A program made the translations under genes and the position numbers. Of a stretch of 64,000 nt of DNA, positions 1 through 9,584 are shown piece by piece. The notes below the pieces were generated by a model. The model did not search any database and was not told where the DNA came from. It was given only the letters and a program-made list of their open reading frames with translations. How positions within the stretch are numbered: position 1 is the stretch's first letter; each line of letters starts with the position of its first letter. Source of the stretch: Rhodoferax sp. (GTDB lineage: Bacteria; Pseudomonadota; Gammaproteobacteria; Burkholderiales; Burkholderiaceae_C); assembly GCF_030653815.1 (NCBI RefSeq), contig NZ_JAURYQ010000037.1, positions 1-64,000 of the forward strand. Reading direction: 5' to 3'.

Positions 1-75
1 GGTGCCGGAGAGATGAATCGAACACCCGACCTTCTCATTACGAATGAGCTGCTCTACCGACTGAGCTACACCGGC
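1..75 (-). tRNA. tRNA-Thr(CGU), cut at the window edge
   Basis: The minus strand folds as a tRNA: acceptor strand GCCGGTG pairs with CTCCGGC, the D arm is normal, and the anticodon loop TTCGTAA gives anticodon CGU. The T loop is TTCGATT. The encoded 3' CC lies at bases 2-1, so the final A of CCA would be just outside the window. One acceptor pair (position 6 with 67) is U-U, and two T-stem pairs are G-U. The loop and its flanks resemble the CGU-reading threonine tRNA of E. coli. Confidence 0.93.
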
Positions 76-104
76 TTGGAAAGACGCAGATTATAGCGGC
101 CGGT

Positions 105-1109
105 TCAGGCCTCGCTGTGGTAGCGGGTGACGCGTTCCACCTCGTTTTTGGAGCCCATGAAAACGCTCACGCGTTCGTGCAATTTGGTGGGGGTGATGTC
201 CATGATGCGCTGCTGGCCGTTGGTGGAAGCACCACCGGCCTGTTCGATCAGCCAGCTCATGGGATTGGCCTCGTACAGCAGGCGCAATTTGCCCGCCTTG
301 TCGGGTTCACGCTTGTCCCAGGGGTACATGAAAATTCCGCCACGGGTCAGAATGCGGTGCACGTCGGCCACCATGCTGCCGACCCAGCGCATGTTGAAGT
401 CCTTGCCGCGCGGGCCGTCCCGGCCTTGCATGCATTCGTCGATGTAGCGTGTGACAGGGGCGGCCCAATGGCGCTGGTTGCTCATGTTGATGGCAAATTC
501 CTTGGTGTCGTCGGGCACGCGCAGGTCTTCTTCGGTCAGGATGAACGAGCCCTGTTCACGGTCCAGCGTGAACACGGTGACGCCGTCGCCCACGGTGAGC
601 ACCAGCGTGGTTTGCGGGCCGTAAACGCAGTAGCCTGCGGCCACTTGTTTGCTGCCGGCTTGCAGAAAGTCCTGTTCCGACACGCCCGCACCTTCGGGTT
701 TGACCAGCACGCTGAAGATGGTGCCAATGCTGACATTGACGTCGATGTTGCTGGAGCCGTCCAGCGGGTCGAACATCAGCAGGTATTCGCCTTGCGGGTA
801 GCGGTTGGGCACCACGTAGATGCCTTCCATTTCCTCGCTGGCCATGGCCGCCAGGTGGCCACCCCATTCGTTGGCTTCGATCAGCACTTCGTTGGCGATG
901 ATGTCGAGCTTCTTTTGCATTTCGCCCTGCACGTTTTCGCTCTCGGCGCTGCCCATCACGTCGCCCAGGGCGCCTTTGCTGACGGCCTGGCTGATGCGCT
1001 TGCAGGCGCGTGCCACCACTTCAAGCAGCAGGCGCAACTCGGGCGGAATGTGGCCCTCCATGCGCTGCTGTTCCACCAGGTAACGGGTCAGGGATATTTT
1101 CTTGGGCAT
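105..1109 (-). CDS. fbp: Fructose-1,6-bisphosphatase, class I
   Basis: Hydrolyses fructose 1,6-bisphosphate to fructose 6-phosphate plus phosphate in the cytoplasm, the irreversible step of gluconeogenesis and, in autotrophs, of the Calvin cycle. The 334-residue protein has the family length. It shows the metal and phosphate-binding motif DPLDGSSN at residues 114-121, a conserved QGEMQKKLD stretch near 61-69, and the substrate-binding region GGIFMYPWD near 256. The start has a GAGG ribosome site eight bases upstream. It lies 23 bp downstream of pepN on the same strand, so the two probably form an operon, an arrangement I recall from related Burkholderiales. Confidence 0.96.
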   Translation of the reverse strand: MPKKISLTRYLVEQQRMEGHIPPELRLLLEVVARACKRISQAVSKGALGDVMGSAESENVQGEMQKKLDIIANEVLIEANEWGGHLAAMASEEMEGIYVVPNRYPQGEYLLMFDPLDGSSNIDVNVSIGTIFSVLVKPEGAGVSEQDFLQAGSKQVAAGYCVYGPQTTLVLTVGDGVTVFTLDREQGSFILTEEDLRVPDDTKEFAINMSNQRHWAAPVTRYIDECMQGRDGPRGKDFNMRWVGSMVADVHRILTRGGIFMYPWDKREPDKAGKLRLLYEANPMSWLIEQAGGASTNGQQRIMDITPTKLHERVSVFMGSKNEVERVTRYHSEA

Positions 1110-1132
1110 GTTTTTTTCCTCAATGTGCTTGT

Positions 1133-3832
1133 TTAATCGGCCAGGGCGCGGCTGACCACTTCGCGCACGTCGTTACTCAGGTCAGGCTTGGCCGCGACGC
1201 GTTTGAGGGCTTCCAAAGCGGCGTTGCGGTAAGGCTCGGCCAGCCTTTTCCAGCGGTCCAGCGCGCGTGCCAGGCGCGCCGCCACTTGCGGGTTGATGGC
1301 ATCGAGCGCCAGCACCTGGTCAGCCCAAAAGACATAGCCTGCCGCATCGGTGCGATGGAAGGCGCCCGGGTTGGCGCTGCAGTAGCTGAAGATCACGCTG
1401 CGCGCGCGATTGGGGTTGCGGATGTGGAAGTCGGGGTGCTTGAGCAGTTGGCGCACCGCTGGCAGCACCTGGCCGCCACGGTCGGTGCAACCGGCTTGCA
1501 GTGCAAACCATTTGTCGAGCACCAGTTCTTCGGCCTTGAACAGGCTGTGAAAACGCGCCAGCGCTGGGGTAGCCAGCGCATGACCCGTGTGCACCAACGC
1601 GCTCAGGGCATTGAAGCGGTCGGTCATGTTGTCGGCATCCTTGAAGCGCTGATAGGCTTTGCCAGGCCAAATCGCGTCACCGGACGCACGGGCGGCCAGG
1701 CACAGGCAATTCAAGGCCAGCCCCGCCAGCGCGCGGCGGCCGCTGGACAGGGTGTCGGGGCGGTAGCCGCCATTGTGGCAATGCGCCTCATAGGCCCACT
1801 GCCAGTCAGCGCCCAGCTCACAGGCCAATTGCTCGCGCATGGCTTCGCGCACCGCGTGGATGCGTTGCGGGTCGACCACATCAAGCTGCTCGGCGATGTA
1901 GGTTTCGGACGGCAGCGTGAGCACCAGTTCCTTGAAGGCGGCATCCAGCGCGGGATGGCGCAGCACCGAACGCATGGCTGAAACAAAGGCCGCATCGAGG
2001 CCGCTCGCCGCAGGACCGGCCGCCTTGATGGCGTGGACGGCGCTGCGCAAGGCCAGGCGCTGTCCGGCTTCCCAGCGGTTGAAAGGGTCGGGGTCATGGG
2101 CCAGCAGCGTCAGCAATTGCGCATCGCTGTAGTCCAAGTCCACGACCACCGGGGCGCTGAAACCGCGCAGGATCGACGGCACGGGTTCTTCCAGCACATT
2201 TTCGAAGGTGATCGACTCCGTCGCCTGGGTCATGACAAACAGGTGGCTGTCGCTGGCAACTGCTGAACTGGCTTGCACCTGCAAGGGCAGGGCGGCACCG
2301 CTGCCAGCGCTCACCAGCCCCAGGCTGACCGGGATCACAAAGGGTTCCTTGGCGTCCTGACCCGGTGTGGCTGGGCAACTCTGGACAAAGTTCAGGGTGT
2401 AGGTCTGTGCCACCGCGTCGTAGTGCGCGGTGGTGGCCAGTCGGGGGGTGCCGGCTTGGCTGTACCAGCGCTTGAACTGGGGCAGCAGCCTGGCCAGCGC
2501 CGAGTCCGGATTGGCATCGGCTACTGCCTGCGCAAAGTCATCGCAGGTCACGGCGCTGCCATCATGGCGGGCAAAGTACAGCGTCATGCCTTTGGCAAAA
2601 CCTTCGCGTCCGACCAGGGTCTGCATCATGCGCACCACCTCGGCACCTTTTTCGTAAATGGTGACGGTGTAGAAATTGTTGATCTCGATGTAGCTGTCGG
2701 GACGCACCGGGTGCGCCATCGGGCCGGCGTCTTCGGGGAACTGGGCCGTGCGCAACACACGCACGTCTTCGATGCGCTTGACAGCGCGGCTTGAGGCGTC
2801 AGCGCACAGGTCCATGCTGAATTCCTGGTCGCGGAACACTGTCAGGCCTTCCTTCAGGCTCAGCTGGAACCAGTCGCGGCAGGTGATTCGGTTGCCGGTC
2901 CAGTTGTGAAAATACTCGTGGCCGACCACGCTCTCGATGTTGGCAAAGTCGACATCGGTGGCGGTGGCCTGGTTCGCCAGCACGTACTGGGTGTTGAAGA
3001 CGTTGAGGCCCTTGTTTTCCATGGCGCCCATGTTGAAGTCGCTGGTGGCCACGATCATGAAGCGCTCCAGGTCCAGCGGCAGGCCAAAGCGGGCTTCGTC
3101 CCAGATCACGGAGTTGATCAGCGACGTCATCGCGTGCTCGGTCTTGTCCATGTCGCCGGGGCGCACATACACCTGCAGCAGGTGGTCGGTGCCAGCGCGT
3201 GAGGTGATGCGTTGCTCGCGGCACACCAACTGGCCGGCGACCAGCGCAAACAGGTAGCAGGGCTTTCTGTGCGGGTCCACCCAGGTGGCAAAGTGGCGAC
3301 CGTCGTCCAGCAGGCCACTCTCAAGCAGGTTGCCGTTGGAGAGCAGCACCGGGTATTTGGTTTTGTCGGCGCGCAGCGTCACGGTAAAGCTGGCCATCAC
3401 ATCAGGGCGGTCCAGGAAATAAGTGATGCGCCGGAAACCCTCGGCCTCGCATTGGGTGAAAAACGAGTCGTTGCTGACGTACAAGCCCATGAGCTTGGTG
3501 TTTTTGGCGGGCGCGCAAGTGGTGAATATCTCCAGCTCGAAGCTACCCTCCAAAGGCAGGTTTTCCAGCACCAGTTGGCCTGCATCCATCTTGAAGCTGG
3601 TGCCAGCACCATTGACCAGCACACGCGCCAGGTTGAGCTCGTCGCCGTCCAGGCGCAGCGCCTGGGCCGGTACGCCGGGGTTGCGGCGCAGCGTCATTTT
3701 GTTGAGCACGCGGGTCTTGGCCGCGTCGAGGTCAAAGCTCAGGTGAACCGTGTCGATCCAGAACGCCGGGGCGCTGTAGTCCTCCCGCCGGATGACCGTA
3801 GCGGGGGTGTTTGCATCACGAAGTAACAACAT
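1133..3832 (-). CDS. pepN: Aminopeptidase N (M1 metallopeptidase)
   Basis: Zinc aminopeptidase that removes N-terminal residues from peptides during cytoplasmic protein turnover. At 899 residues it is near the PepN length (about 870-890). The exopeptidase motif GAMEN is at residues 269-273. The zinc-binding HEYFH is at 305-309, and the third zinc ligand is probably Glu328 in KEGLT. The N-terminal beta domain (1-220), thermolysin-like catalytic domain (220-460) and long helical C-terminal domain follow the family layout. The start is supported by GGAG seven bases upstream. A perfect AAATTCGAATTT palindrome at 3847-3858 lies just upstream, of unknown meaning. Confidence 0.97.
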   Translation of the reverse strand: MLLLRDANTPATVIRREDYSAPAFWIDTVHLSFDLDAAKTRVLNKMTLRRNPGVPAQALRLDGDELNLARVLVNGAGTSFKMDAGQLVLENLPLEGSFELEIFTTCAPAKNTKLMGLYVSNDSFFTQCEAEGFRRITYFLDRPDVMASFTVTLRADKTKYPVLLSNGNLLESGLLDDGRHFATWVDPHRKPCYLFALVAGQLVCREQRITSRAGTDHLLQVYVRPGDMDKTEHAMTSLINSVIWDEARFGLPLDLERFMIVATSDFNMGAMENKGLNVFNTQYVLANQATATDVDFANIESVVGHEYFHNWTGNRITCRDWFQLSLKEGLTVFRDQEFSMDLCADASSRAVKRIEDVRVLRTAQFPEDAGPMAHPVRPDSYIEINNFYTVTIYEKGAEVVRMMQTLVGREGFAKGMTLYFARHDGSAVTCDDFAQAVADANPDSALARLLPQFKRWYSQAGTPRLATTAHYDAVAQTYTLNFVQSCPATPGQDAKEPFVIPVSLGLVSAGSGAALPLQVQASSAVASDSHLFVMTQATESITFENVLEEPVPSILRGFSAPVVVDLDYSDAQLLTLLAHDPDPFNRWEAGQRLALRSAVHAIKAAGPAASGLDAAFVSAMRSVLRHPALDAAFKELVLTLPSETYIAEQLDVVDPQRIHAVREAMREQLACELGADWQWAYEAHCHNGGYRPDTLSSGRRALAGLALNCLCLAARASGDAIWPGKAYQRFKDADNMTDRFNALSALVHTGHALATPALARFHSLFKAEELVLDKWFALQAGCTDRGGQVLPAVRQLLKHPDFHIRNPNRARSVIFSYCSANPGAFHRTDAAGYVFWADQVLALDAINPQVAARLARALDRWKRLAEPYRNAALEALKRVAAKPDLSNDVREVVSRALAD

Positions 3833-3927
3833 CAGGAGTCTCCAGGAAATTCGAATTTAAGAGTGCAGGGCATTCGCGCCGGGCGGCGATCATGGGGTCG
3901 TGCGCAATGACAATGCGCGGACGGCCA

Positions 3928-5032
3928 TCAAACGCCCTGTTTCAAGGAGGCTTCAATGAAGGGGTCCAGATCGCCGTCAAGCACTTTCTGCGTGGCCGAG
4001 GTCTCGTAGTTGGTGCGCAGGTCCTTGATGCGGCTGTTGTCGAGCACATAAGAGCGAATCTGGTGTCCCCAGCCCACGTCGGTCTTGCCGTCTTCAAGCT
4101 TTTGCTGTTCTTCCTGCTGCTTGCGCAACTCGAAGTCATAGAGCTTGGAGCGCAGGCGCTTCCAGGCGATGTCGCGGTTGCCGTGCTGGCTGCGGCCGTC
4201 CTGGCACTGCACCACGATGCCGGTGGGCAGGTGGGTCAGGCGCACCGCCGAGTCGGTCTTGTTGATGTGCTGACCGCCCGCGCCGCTGGCACGGTAAGTG
4301 TCGGTTCGCACATCAGACGGGTTGATGTTGATCTCGATCGAGTCGTCAATCTCGGGGTAGACAAACACGCTGGCAAAGCTGGTGTGTCGGCCGCCCGACG
4401 AGTCGAAGGGCGATTTGCGCACCAGCCGGTGCACGCCGGTCTCGGTGCGCAGCAGGCCAAAGGCGTATTCGCCTTCGACCTTGAACGAGGCACCCTTGAT
4501 GCCGGCGGTGTCGCCCGGGGTTTCGTCCTCGATCTCGGTCTTGAAGCCCTTGCGCTCGCAGTAGCGCAGGTACTGGCGCAGCAGCATGCTGGCCCAGTCG
4601 CAGGCCTCGGTGCCACCGGCGCCGGCCTGGATGTCGACAAAACAGTTCAGCGGGTCCGCCGGGTTGTTGAACATGCGGCGGAATTCCAGACCCTTGACGA
4701 TCTCTTCGAGCTTGGCAGCATCGGTTTCGATGTGGATCAGGCCGGCCTCGTCGCCTTCTTCCTTGCTCATCTCGAACAGCTCGGTGTTGTCCGCGAGTTC
4801 GCTTTCCAGTTCGCTGATGGTCACCACCACACCGTCAAGCGCCTTCTTTTCGCGGCCCAGCTCCTGGGCGCGCTTGGGGTCGTTCCAGACGGTGGGGTCT
4901 TCGAGCGAGGCGTTGACGGTTCTCAGTCGTTCAAATTTGGCATCGTAGTCAAAGATACCCCCGTAATTCAAGGGTTCGGGCAGTCAAATCTGCCAAATTT
5001 GAGCCAAGGGCGTTGATGCGTTCTGCTTCCAT
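3928..5032 (-). CDS. prfB: Peptide chain release factor 2, with programmed +1 frameshift
   Basis: RF2 reads UGA and UAA stops and triggers peptide release. The gene is in two frames. A 27-codon segment starts with ATG at 5032-5030 ([12 protein letters not shown]) and meets an in-frame TGA at 4951-4949. The rest of the protein is in the +1 frame. The joined product would be 367 residues, against 365 in E. coli. The stop-recognition tripeptide SPF falls near 207-209 and the hydrolysis motif GGQ near 252-254 of the joined protein. An uninterrupted reading from an internal TTG at 4971 would lack the N-terminal helices and is unlikely. lysS, the usual downstream partner, is absent; pepN follows on the same strand. 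Confidence 0.96.
4948..4966 (-). promoter_or_regulatory. prfB programmed +1 frameshift signal
   Basis: The coding strand reads TTACGGGGGTATCTTTGAC. It has an internal Shine-Dalgarno-like GGGGG, a three-base spacer TAT, the slippery codon CTT, the in-frame stop TGA and a following C. This matches the classical RF2 autoregulatory frameshift site: when RF2 is scarce, slow termination at the weak UGAC context lets the ribosome slip forward by one base. Confidence 0.95.
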
Positions 5033-5088
5033 GATGCGGGTCCTAAAGGGGTTGGTCGGTCAATAACCCGCTATTTTCTCACGCCGGG

Positions 5089-6003
5089 CTAACGCATGAA
5101 ACGCTCCAGCAACGTGGCCACAGCCAGCGGCTGGTCATGGTGCAACATGTGGCCGCAGTCGGGCACTTCGACCCGTTCCAACCAGGCCACAGATTGCAGC
5201 CGTTCGTGGTGCTCTGCACGGGTGAACTTTTCCTTCCAGAAGAGGTCGATGGTGTCCTCGCACGCTTCCACCATCAGCGTGGGTGCCGTGATGCAGCGAT
5301 GGATGGCCAGCATTTCGTCAACCCTGTAAAGTTGGGCGCTGGCGATCTTGTGCGCTGCTTCGCCCAAAATGGACCACTGACCAGGCGTAAGCTCGGCGGA
5401 CCAGTGGCCCGCTAGCCAATGGGCCTTGTCGTTGCCCAGGCGGGCGTTGGTTTTCATCAGGCGCCGGGCCACGGCTTCGAGTGAGTCGTAGGTTTTGAGC
5501 TGCAGCCCGCCGCTGGCGAGGGCTTTCACGCTGTCAAGCCATTGGGTATAACGCACCGGAGCTTGGTCAGCCTGGATGGCGGGCAGACCGAAACCTTCCA
5601 GATTCACCAGCCGACGCACCCGCCCAGGCCGTACCCCGGCGTAGACCATGGCCACGTTGGCGCCCATGCTGTGGCCGACCAGATGCACGCTCTGGCCCGG
5701 GGCATAGTGGTCCAGCAGGGCGTCCAGGTCGGCCAGGTAGTCGGGAAACCAGAAGGCGTCCGCGCCGCCAGACTGGGTCAGGCCAAAGCCGCGCCAGTCA
5801 GGCGCGATGATGAAATGGTCCTCGGTGAGCGCATCGACCACAAACTGAAAGCTGGCTGCCACGTCCATCCAGCCGTGCAGCAGCACCAGCGGTGTTTTGT
5901 GGGGTCCGGCTTCGCCCCAGCAGCGCACGTGGTAATTTAAACGGCGTATTGGGACAAACTCGCTATGGGAAATTCTTTTGACTTGGTACATTCGACCGAT
6001 CAT
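5089..6003 (-). CDS. Alpha/beta hydrolase, substrate unknown
   Basis: A 304-residue alpha/beta-hydrolase fold protein. The oxyanion-hole motif HGWMD is at 43-47, the nucleophile elbow GHSMG puts Ser112 as nucleophile, and a late CGHMLHHDQP segment supplies the likely catalytic His. An acid follows the DTIDLF segment near 250. There is no signal peptide, so it is probably a cytoplasmic esterase or hydrolase. The start is uncertain: ATG at 6003 or at 5991, neither with a clear ribosome site. It is divergent from the acyl-CoA synthetase with only 13-25 bp between start codons, so each promoter must lie inside the neighbouring gene or be shared. The sequence does not reveal the substrate. Confidence 0.85.
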   Translation of the reverse strand: MIGRMYQVKRISHSEFVPIRRLNYHVRCWGEAGPHKTPLVLLHGWMDVAASFQFVVDALTEDHFIIAPDWRGFGLTQSGGADAFWFPDYLADLDALLDHYAPGQSVHLVGHSMGANVAMVYAGVRPGRVRRLVNLEGFGLPAIQADQAPVRYTQWLDSVKALASGGLQLKTYDSLEAVARRLMKTNARLGNDKAHWLAGHWSAELTPGQWSILGEAAHKIASAQLYRVDEMLAIHRCITAPTLMVEACEDTIDLFWKEKFTRAEHHERLQSVAWLERVEVPDCGHMLHHDQPLAVATLLERFMR

Positions 6004-6016
6004 AAGGAGTCATTGC

Positions 6017-7894
6017 ATGTCAGTCAGTCAAGCCAGCGACAAAGTCGCTCTTGCGCGCGCCGGAGGCGTTCATGCCTGGGCTCTGCCACCCGCCTATGCC
6101 GGGCTGCACGGGGGCTTTGCCTGGCAGGTGCCAACGTATTTCAACATGGCGCAGGCCTGCTGTGCGCGTTGGGCAACGCAGCCGGACGCGTTACAAAACA
6201 CAGCCATTCACGACTGTCAGCCCGATGAGGCAAGCCGTTCATATTGCTATGCCGAACTGCAGGACCAGGCCAACCGCCTGGCCAATGTGCTGACGGACCT
6301 GGGGGTGTTGCCGGGGGACAGGGTGGCCATCGTGATGCCGCAGCGTTTCGAGACTGCGGTGGCCTACATGGCCGTGCTGCAGATGGGTGCCGTGGCCATG
6401 CCACTGTCGCAACTTTTTGGCCCGGAGGCGTTGGAGTTCCGTTTGCAGGACAGCGAGGCTGTGGTGGCGATCGGCGACGCCCAGACCCTGGCCAACGTGC
6501 GGGCGGTGCGTGCCAGTTGCCCGGATCTGCGCCAAGTGATCGGTGTCCGGCTTGATGCCCAGACCCGGACGCTGGCCGACAAAGCCTATGAACCGGCGCT
6601 GGCAGGCGCCAGTGACCAGTTCGATTTGGTGACCACGCGCGCTGACGCACCCGCCATCCTGATCTACACCAGCGGGACTACCGGTAACCCCAAGGGCGCG
6701 CTGATTCCGCACCAGGCCCTCATTGGCAACCTGACCGGGTTTTTGTGCAGCCAGAACTGGTTGGGTTTTGCCATGACGGCCGCGCCGGTTGATAGTTTGC
6801 AACAATTGACCAACCCGCAACATTTGCCCACCGGCTCCGAAGCCGTGTTCTGGAGCCCCGCCGACTGGGCCTGGACCGGTGGGCTGATGGATGCGTTGCT
6901 GCCCTCGCTTTACTTTGGCCGCCCGATCGTGGCTTTTAATGGTCGCTTCGGCCCTCAAGTGGCGCTGGAGCTGCTGCGCGACTTTGGTGTGACGCACACT
7001 TTTCTCTTTCCCACGGCCCTGAAAGCCATGATGAAAGCCTTTCCCGGCCAAACTGGCCAGACCGTCAACGCGCAATTCGGCCTCAAGCTGCAAGCCATCA
7101 TGAGTGCTGGCGAGGCCGTGGGTGACGCGGTGTTTGACTACTGTCAGTCGCAATTGGGCGTGACCGTGAACGAGATGTTTGGCCAGACCGAGATCAATTA
7201 CATCGTGGGCAATTGTGCTGCCCTGTGGCCGCCCAAACCCGGCAGCATGGGCATGGGCTACCCCGGCCACCGGCTGGCCGTGATCGACGACGCGGGCACC
7301 GAGTGTGCCCCCGGAGAGTTGGGCGACGTGGCTGTCAACCGCTTTGACGTGCAGGGCCAGCCCGACCCCATCTTCTTTTTGGGTTACTGGAAAAACGAGG
7401 CCGCAACGCAGGCCAAGTTCACCGGTGACTGGTGCCGCACCGGCGACCTGGCCAGCCGCGACACCGACGGCTACCTGTGGTACCAGGGCCGCAGTGACGA
7501 CGTGTTCAAGGCCGCGGGCTACCGCATTGGGCCTGGCGAAATCGAAAACTGCCTGGTCAAACACCCGGCGGTGGCCAATGTGGCCGTGGTGCCCAAGCCC
7601 GATGCGGCGCGCGGCGCGGTGGTCAAGGCCTATGTGGTGTTGTCACCCGACTTTATGGCGGCGCGCGCCAACTTCACCGGGACCCGGGAACAATTTGAGG
7701 CCCAGCTCCTGGGGCAACTGCAAGCCCATGTCAAGGACAAGCTGGCTCCCTATGAATACCCCAAGGAAATCGAATTTCTGGACGCTCTGCCCATGACCAC
7801 CACCGGCAAGGTGCAGCGGCGCGTGCTGCGGCTGCAGGAAGAAGCCCGGGCGCTTGCGCTCAAGGCGACCACCACTTCTGCCGCCAACACGTAA
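6017..7894 (+). CDS. AMP-forming acyl-CoA synthetase family protein
   Basis: Adenylate-forming ligase that would activate a carboxylate with ATP and transfer it to CoA. Start ATG 6017 (MSVSQASDK) has AAGGAG seven bases upstream, giving 625 residues. The phosphate-binding signature YTSGTTGNPKG lies near residues 215-225. The adenine motif is EMFGQTEINY, and the hinge is followed by RSDDVFKAAGYRIGPGEIE. The C-terminal TTTGKVQRRVLR holds the catalytic Lys. The overall pattern is closest to acetyl-, propionyl- or medium-chain acyl-CoA synthetases rather than long-chain enzymes. The exact acid is not resolved. It stands alone, divergent from the hydrolase gene. Confidence 0.9.
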   Translation: MSVSQASDKVALARAGGVHAWALPPAYAGLHGGFAWQVPTYFNMAQACCARWATQPDALQNTAIHDCQPDEASRSYCYAELQDQANRLANVLTDLGVLPGDRVAIVMPQRFETAVAYMAVLQMGAVAMPLSQLFGPEALEFRLQDSEAVVAIGDAQTLANVRAVRASCPDLRQVIGVRLDAQTRTLADKAYEPALAGASDQFDLVTTRADAPAILIYTSGTTGNPKGALIPHQALIGNLTGFLCSQNWLGFAMTAAPVDSLQQLTNPQHLPTGSEAVFWSPADWAWTGGLMDALLPSLYFGRPIVAFNGRFGPQVALELLRDFGVTHTFLFPTALKAMMKAFPGQTGQTVNAQFGLKLQAIMSAGEAVGDAVFDYCQSQLGVTVNEMFGQTEINYIVGNCAALWPPKPGSMGMGYPGHRLAVIDDAGTECAPGELGDVAVNRFDVQGQPDPIFFLGYWKNEAATQAKFTGDWCRTGDLASRDTDGYLWYQGRSDDVFKAAGYRIGPGEIENCLVKHPAVANVAVVPKPDAARGAVVKAYVVLSPDFMAARANFTGTREQFEAQLLGQLQAHVKDKLAPYEYPKEIEFLDALPMTTTGKVQRRVLRLQEEARALALKATTTSAANT

Positions 7895-7942
7895 ACTACA
7901 AAAGTCGGCTGCAAGGCCATTTTCAATTCAACTTACTGACGC

Positions 7943-9007
7943 ATGAAAAAAATTCAACTGGGTCAAAGCGACCTCCATGTCACGCCCATCTGCCTGGGTA
8001 CCATGACTTTTGGCGAGCAGGTCGACGAGGCCACATCTTTTGACATTCTGGACCGTTCGCTGGAACGTGGTGTCAACTTCATTGACACGGCCGAAATGTA
8101 TGCCGTCCCGCCGCGCGCCGAAACCTTCAATGCCACCGAAAAAATCATTGGCAACTGGCTCAGCCAGCGCCCTGGTGCACGGCAAAAGTTGGTGATGGCA
8201 ACCAAGGTGGCGGGGCCGTCGCGCAACATGCCGTGGATCCGTGGCGGCAGCCCGGATTTAACAGGCAAGGACATTCTGGAAGCCTGTGAGGGCAGTCTGA
8301 GGCGCCTGAAGATTGATGTCATCGACCTGTACCAGATTCACTGGCCGGTGCGCTCCGTCCCGGCTTTTGGCGGCGTGTATTACCAGCCTGCCAGTGTCAG
8401 TGAGGGCACCTCTATCCACGCCCAACTGGAAGCCTTGCAGCAGCTGGTGCAGGCGGGCAAGGTGCGCGCCATCGGCCTGTCCAATGAAACGCCCTATGGC
8501 GTGCATGAGTTCGTGCGTCTGGCCGAGCAGTACGGTTTGCCGCGCGTGGCCACGGTGCAAAACGGCTACAGCCTGCTGAACCGCAGTGTTGAAAACGCCC
8601 TGGATGAAACCCTGCATCGGCTCAATGTGTCGCTGCTGGCTTACTCACCGCTCTCCTTCGGTTTGCTCACGGGCAAATACGATGTCACCGGCCTGACTGG
8701 GCCAGGCACATCGCCTGAAGCACGGTTGACCAAATTTGAGTCGAGCCGCAAGCAGCGCTGGGGCCGCCCGGCGGCCCTCGCCGCGGCCAGGCGCTACAGC
8801 GCGCTGGCGCGCGAGCATGGCCTGACGCCGCTGCAAATGGCGCTGGCGTTTTGTTACACCAAATGGCAGGTGGCCAGCACCCTCATTGGCGTGACATCGG
8901 TGGCCCAATTGGATGAGTGTCTTGATGTCTGGGGCACCACGCTGAGCCCCGAGTTGCTCAACGCCATCGATACCCTGCGCTGGGAAATACGCGACCCTGC
9001 GCAGTAA
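7943..9007 (+). CDS. tas: Aldo/keto reductase, Tas-like
   Basis: A 354-residue NADP(H)-dependent aldo/keto reductase barrel. The N-terminus MKKIQLGQSDLHVTPICLGTM is typical. The catalytic tetrad is visible: Asp and Tyr in IDTAEMYAVP, Lys in MATKVAG, and His in DLYQIHWP. Length and the insert PPRAETFNATEKIIGNWL match the Tas/YajO-type subgroup rather than the shorter 280-residue reductases. Such enzymes reduce carbonyls in the cytoplasm, and the physiological substrate is unknown. A 48-bp gap separates it from the acyl-CoA synthetase upstream. Confidence 0.9.
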   Translation: MKKIQLGQSDLHVTPICLGTMTFGEQVDEATSFDILDRSLERGVNFIDTAEMYAVPPRAETFNATEKIIGNWLSQRPGARQKLVMATKVAGPSRNMPWIRGGSPDLTGKDILEACEGSLRRLKIDVIDLYQIHWPVRSVPAFGGVYYQPASVSEGTSIHAQLEALQQLVQAGKVRAIGLSNETPYGVHEFVRLAEQYGLPRVATVQNGYSLLNRSVENALDETLHRLNVSLLAYSPLSFGLLTGKYDVTGLTGPGTSPEARLTKFESSRKQRWGRPAALAAARRYSALAREHGLTPLQMALAFCYTKWQVASTLIGVTSVAQLDECLDVWGTTLSPELLNAIDTLRWEIRDPAQ

Positions 9008-9036
9008 ATTAATTGGGTTCAGATTCCAGTTAATTT
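9006..9036 (+). repeat. Hairpin abutting the ybaK-like start codon
   Basis: AAATTAATTGG at 9006-9016 and CCAGTTAATTT at 9026-9036 form an 11-bp stem (one position a G-U wobble) with a 9-base loop. It begins at the stop codon of the aldo/keto reductase and ends at the base before the next ATG. No Shine-Dalgarno motif is visible for that ATG. It could act as a weak terminator, a translation control element or a binding site. Confidence 0.6.
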
Positions 9037-9531
9037 ATGGCCAAACACGTCAGCCTGACGCCGGCCACCCGGTTCCTCAAGGACAGCAAGGTGGTCTTTA
9101 GCGAGCACCCTTATGCCTACCTTGAGCATGGTGGCGCGCTGCACAGTGCCTCTGAGTTGGGCTGGGACCCTTACGCGGTGGTCAAAACCCTCATCATGCA
9201 AGACCAGGACGCCAAGCCGCTGGTGGTGCTGATGCACGGAAACCGCAAGGTGTCGGCGAAAAATCTGGCGCGCCAGATCGGCGCCAAGTCGGTCGAGCCT
9301 TGCGCGCCCGAAGTGGCGAATCGGCACAGCGGCTACCTGGTCGGTGGTACCTCGCCCTTTGGCACACGGCGTGCCATGCCGGTTTATATCGAGTCGACCA
9401 TTCTGACGCTGCCTAAAATTCTGATCAATGGCGGGCAGCGCGGTTATCTGGTGGGTATTGACCCGCTGCTTTGCGTGACCCTGCTGGGTGCCCGGGCAGT
9501 GCAGTGCGCGCTGGCCGAGGCCTTGAGCTGA
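9037..9531 (+). CDS. ybaK: YbaK/EbsC-family aminoacyl-tRNA deacylase
   Basis: A 164-residue member of the YbaK/ProX editing-domain family. Family members hydrolyse mischarged Cys-tRNA(Pro) or similar aminoacyl-tRNAs in trans. Visible marks are the N-terminal MAKHVSLTPATRFL, the conserved Lys in AVVKTLIMQ (the key catalytic or tRNA-positioning lysine), and GGTSPFGTRRAMPVYIE and GGQRGYLVGIDP in the second half. Length matches YbaK (159 in E. coli). Translation must start without an obvious ribosome site, beside the hairpin at 9006-9036. Cysteine specificity is a family inference. Confidence 0.9.
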   Translation: MAKHVSLTPATRFLKDSKVVFSEHPYAYLEHGGALHSASELGWDPYAVVKTLIMQDQDAKPLVVLMHGNRKVSAKNLARQIGAKSVEPCAPEVANRHSGYLVGGTSPFGTRRAMPVYIESTILTLPKILINGGQRGYLVGIDPLLCVTLLGARAVQCALAEALS

Positions 9532-9584
9532 CACTGGCAAAATAGCGCCATCGCACCCAAACCCTTGGGTCGCCAGGAGTTGAT

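Noticed and set aside
4969..4971. TTG as start of prfB
   Set aside because: It would give a single-frame protein but drops the conserved N-terminal helices, while a perfect frameshift site and an upstream ATG explain the full family length.
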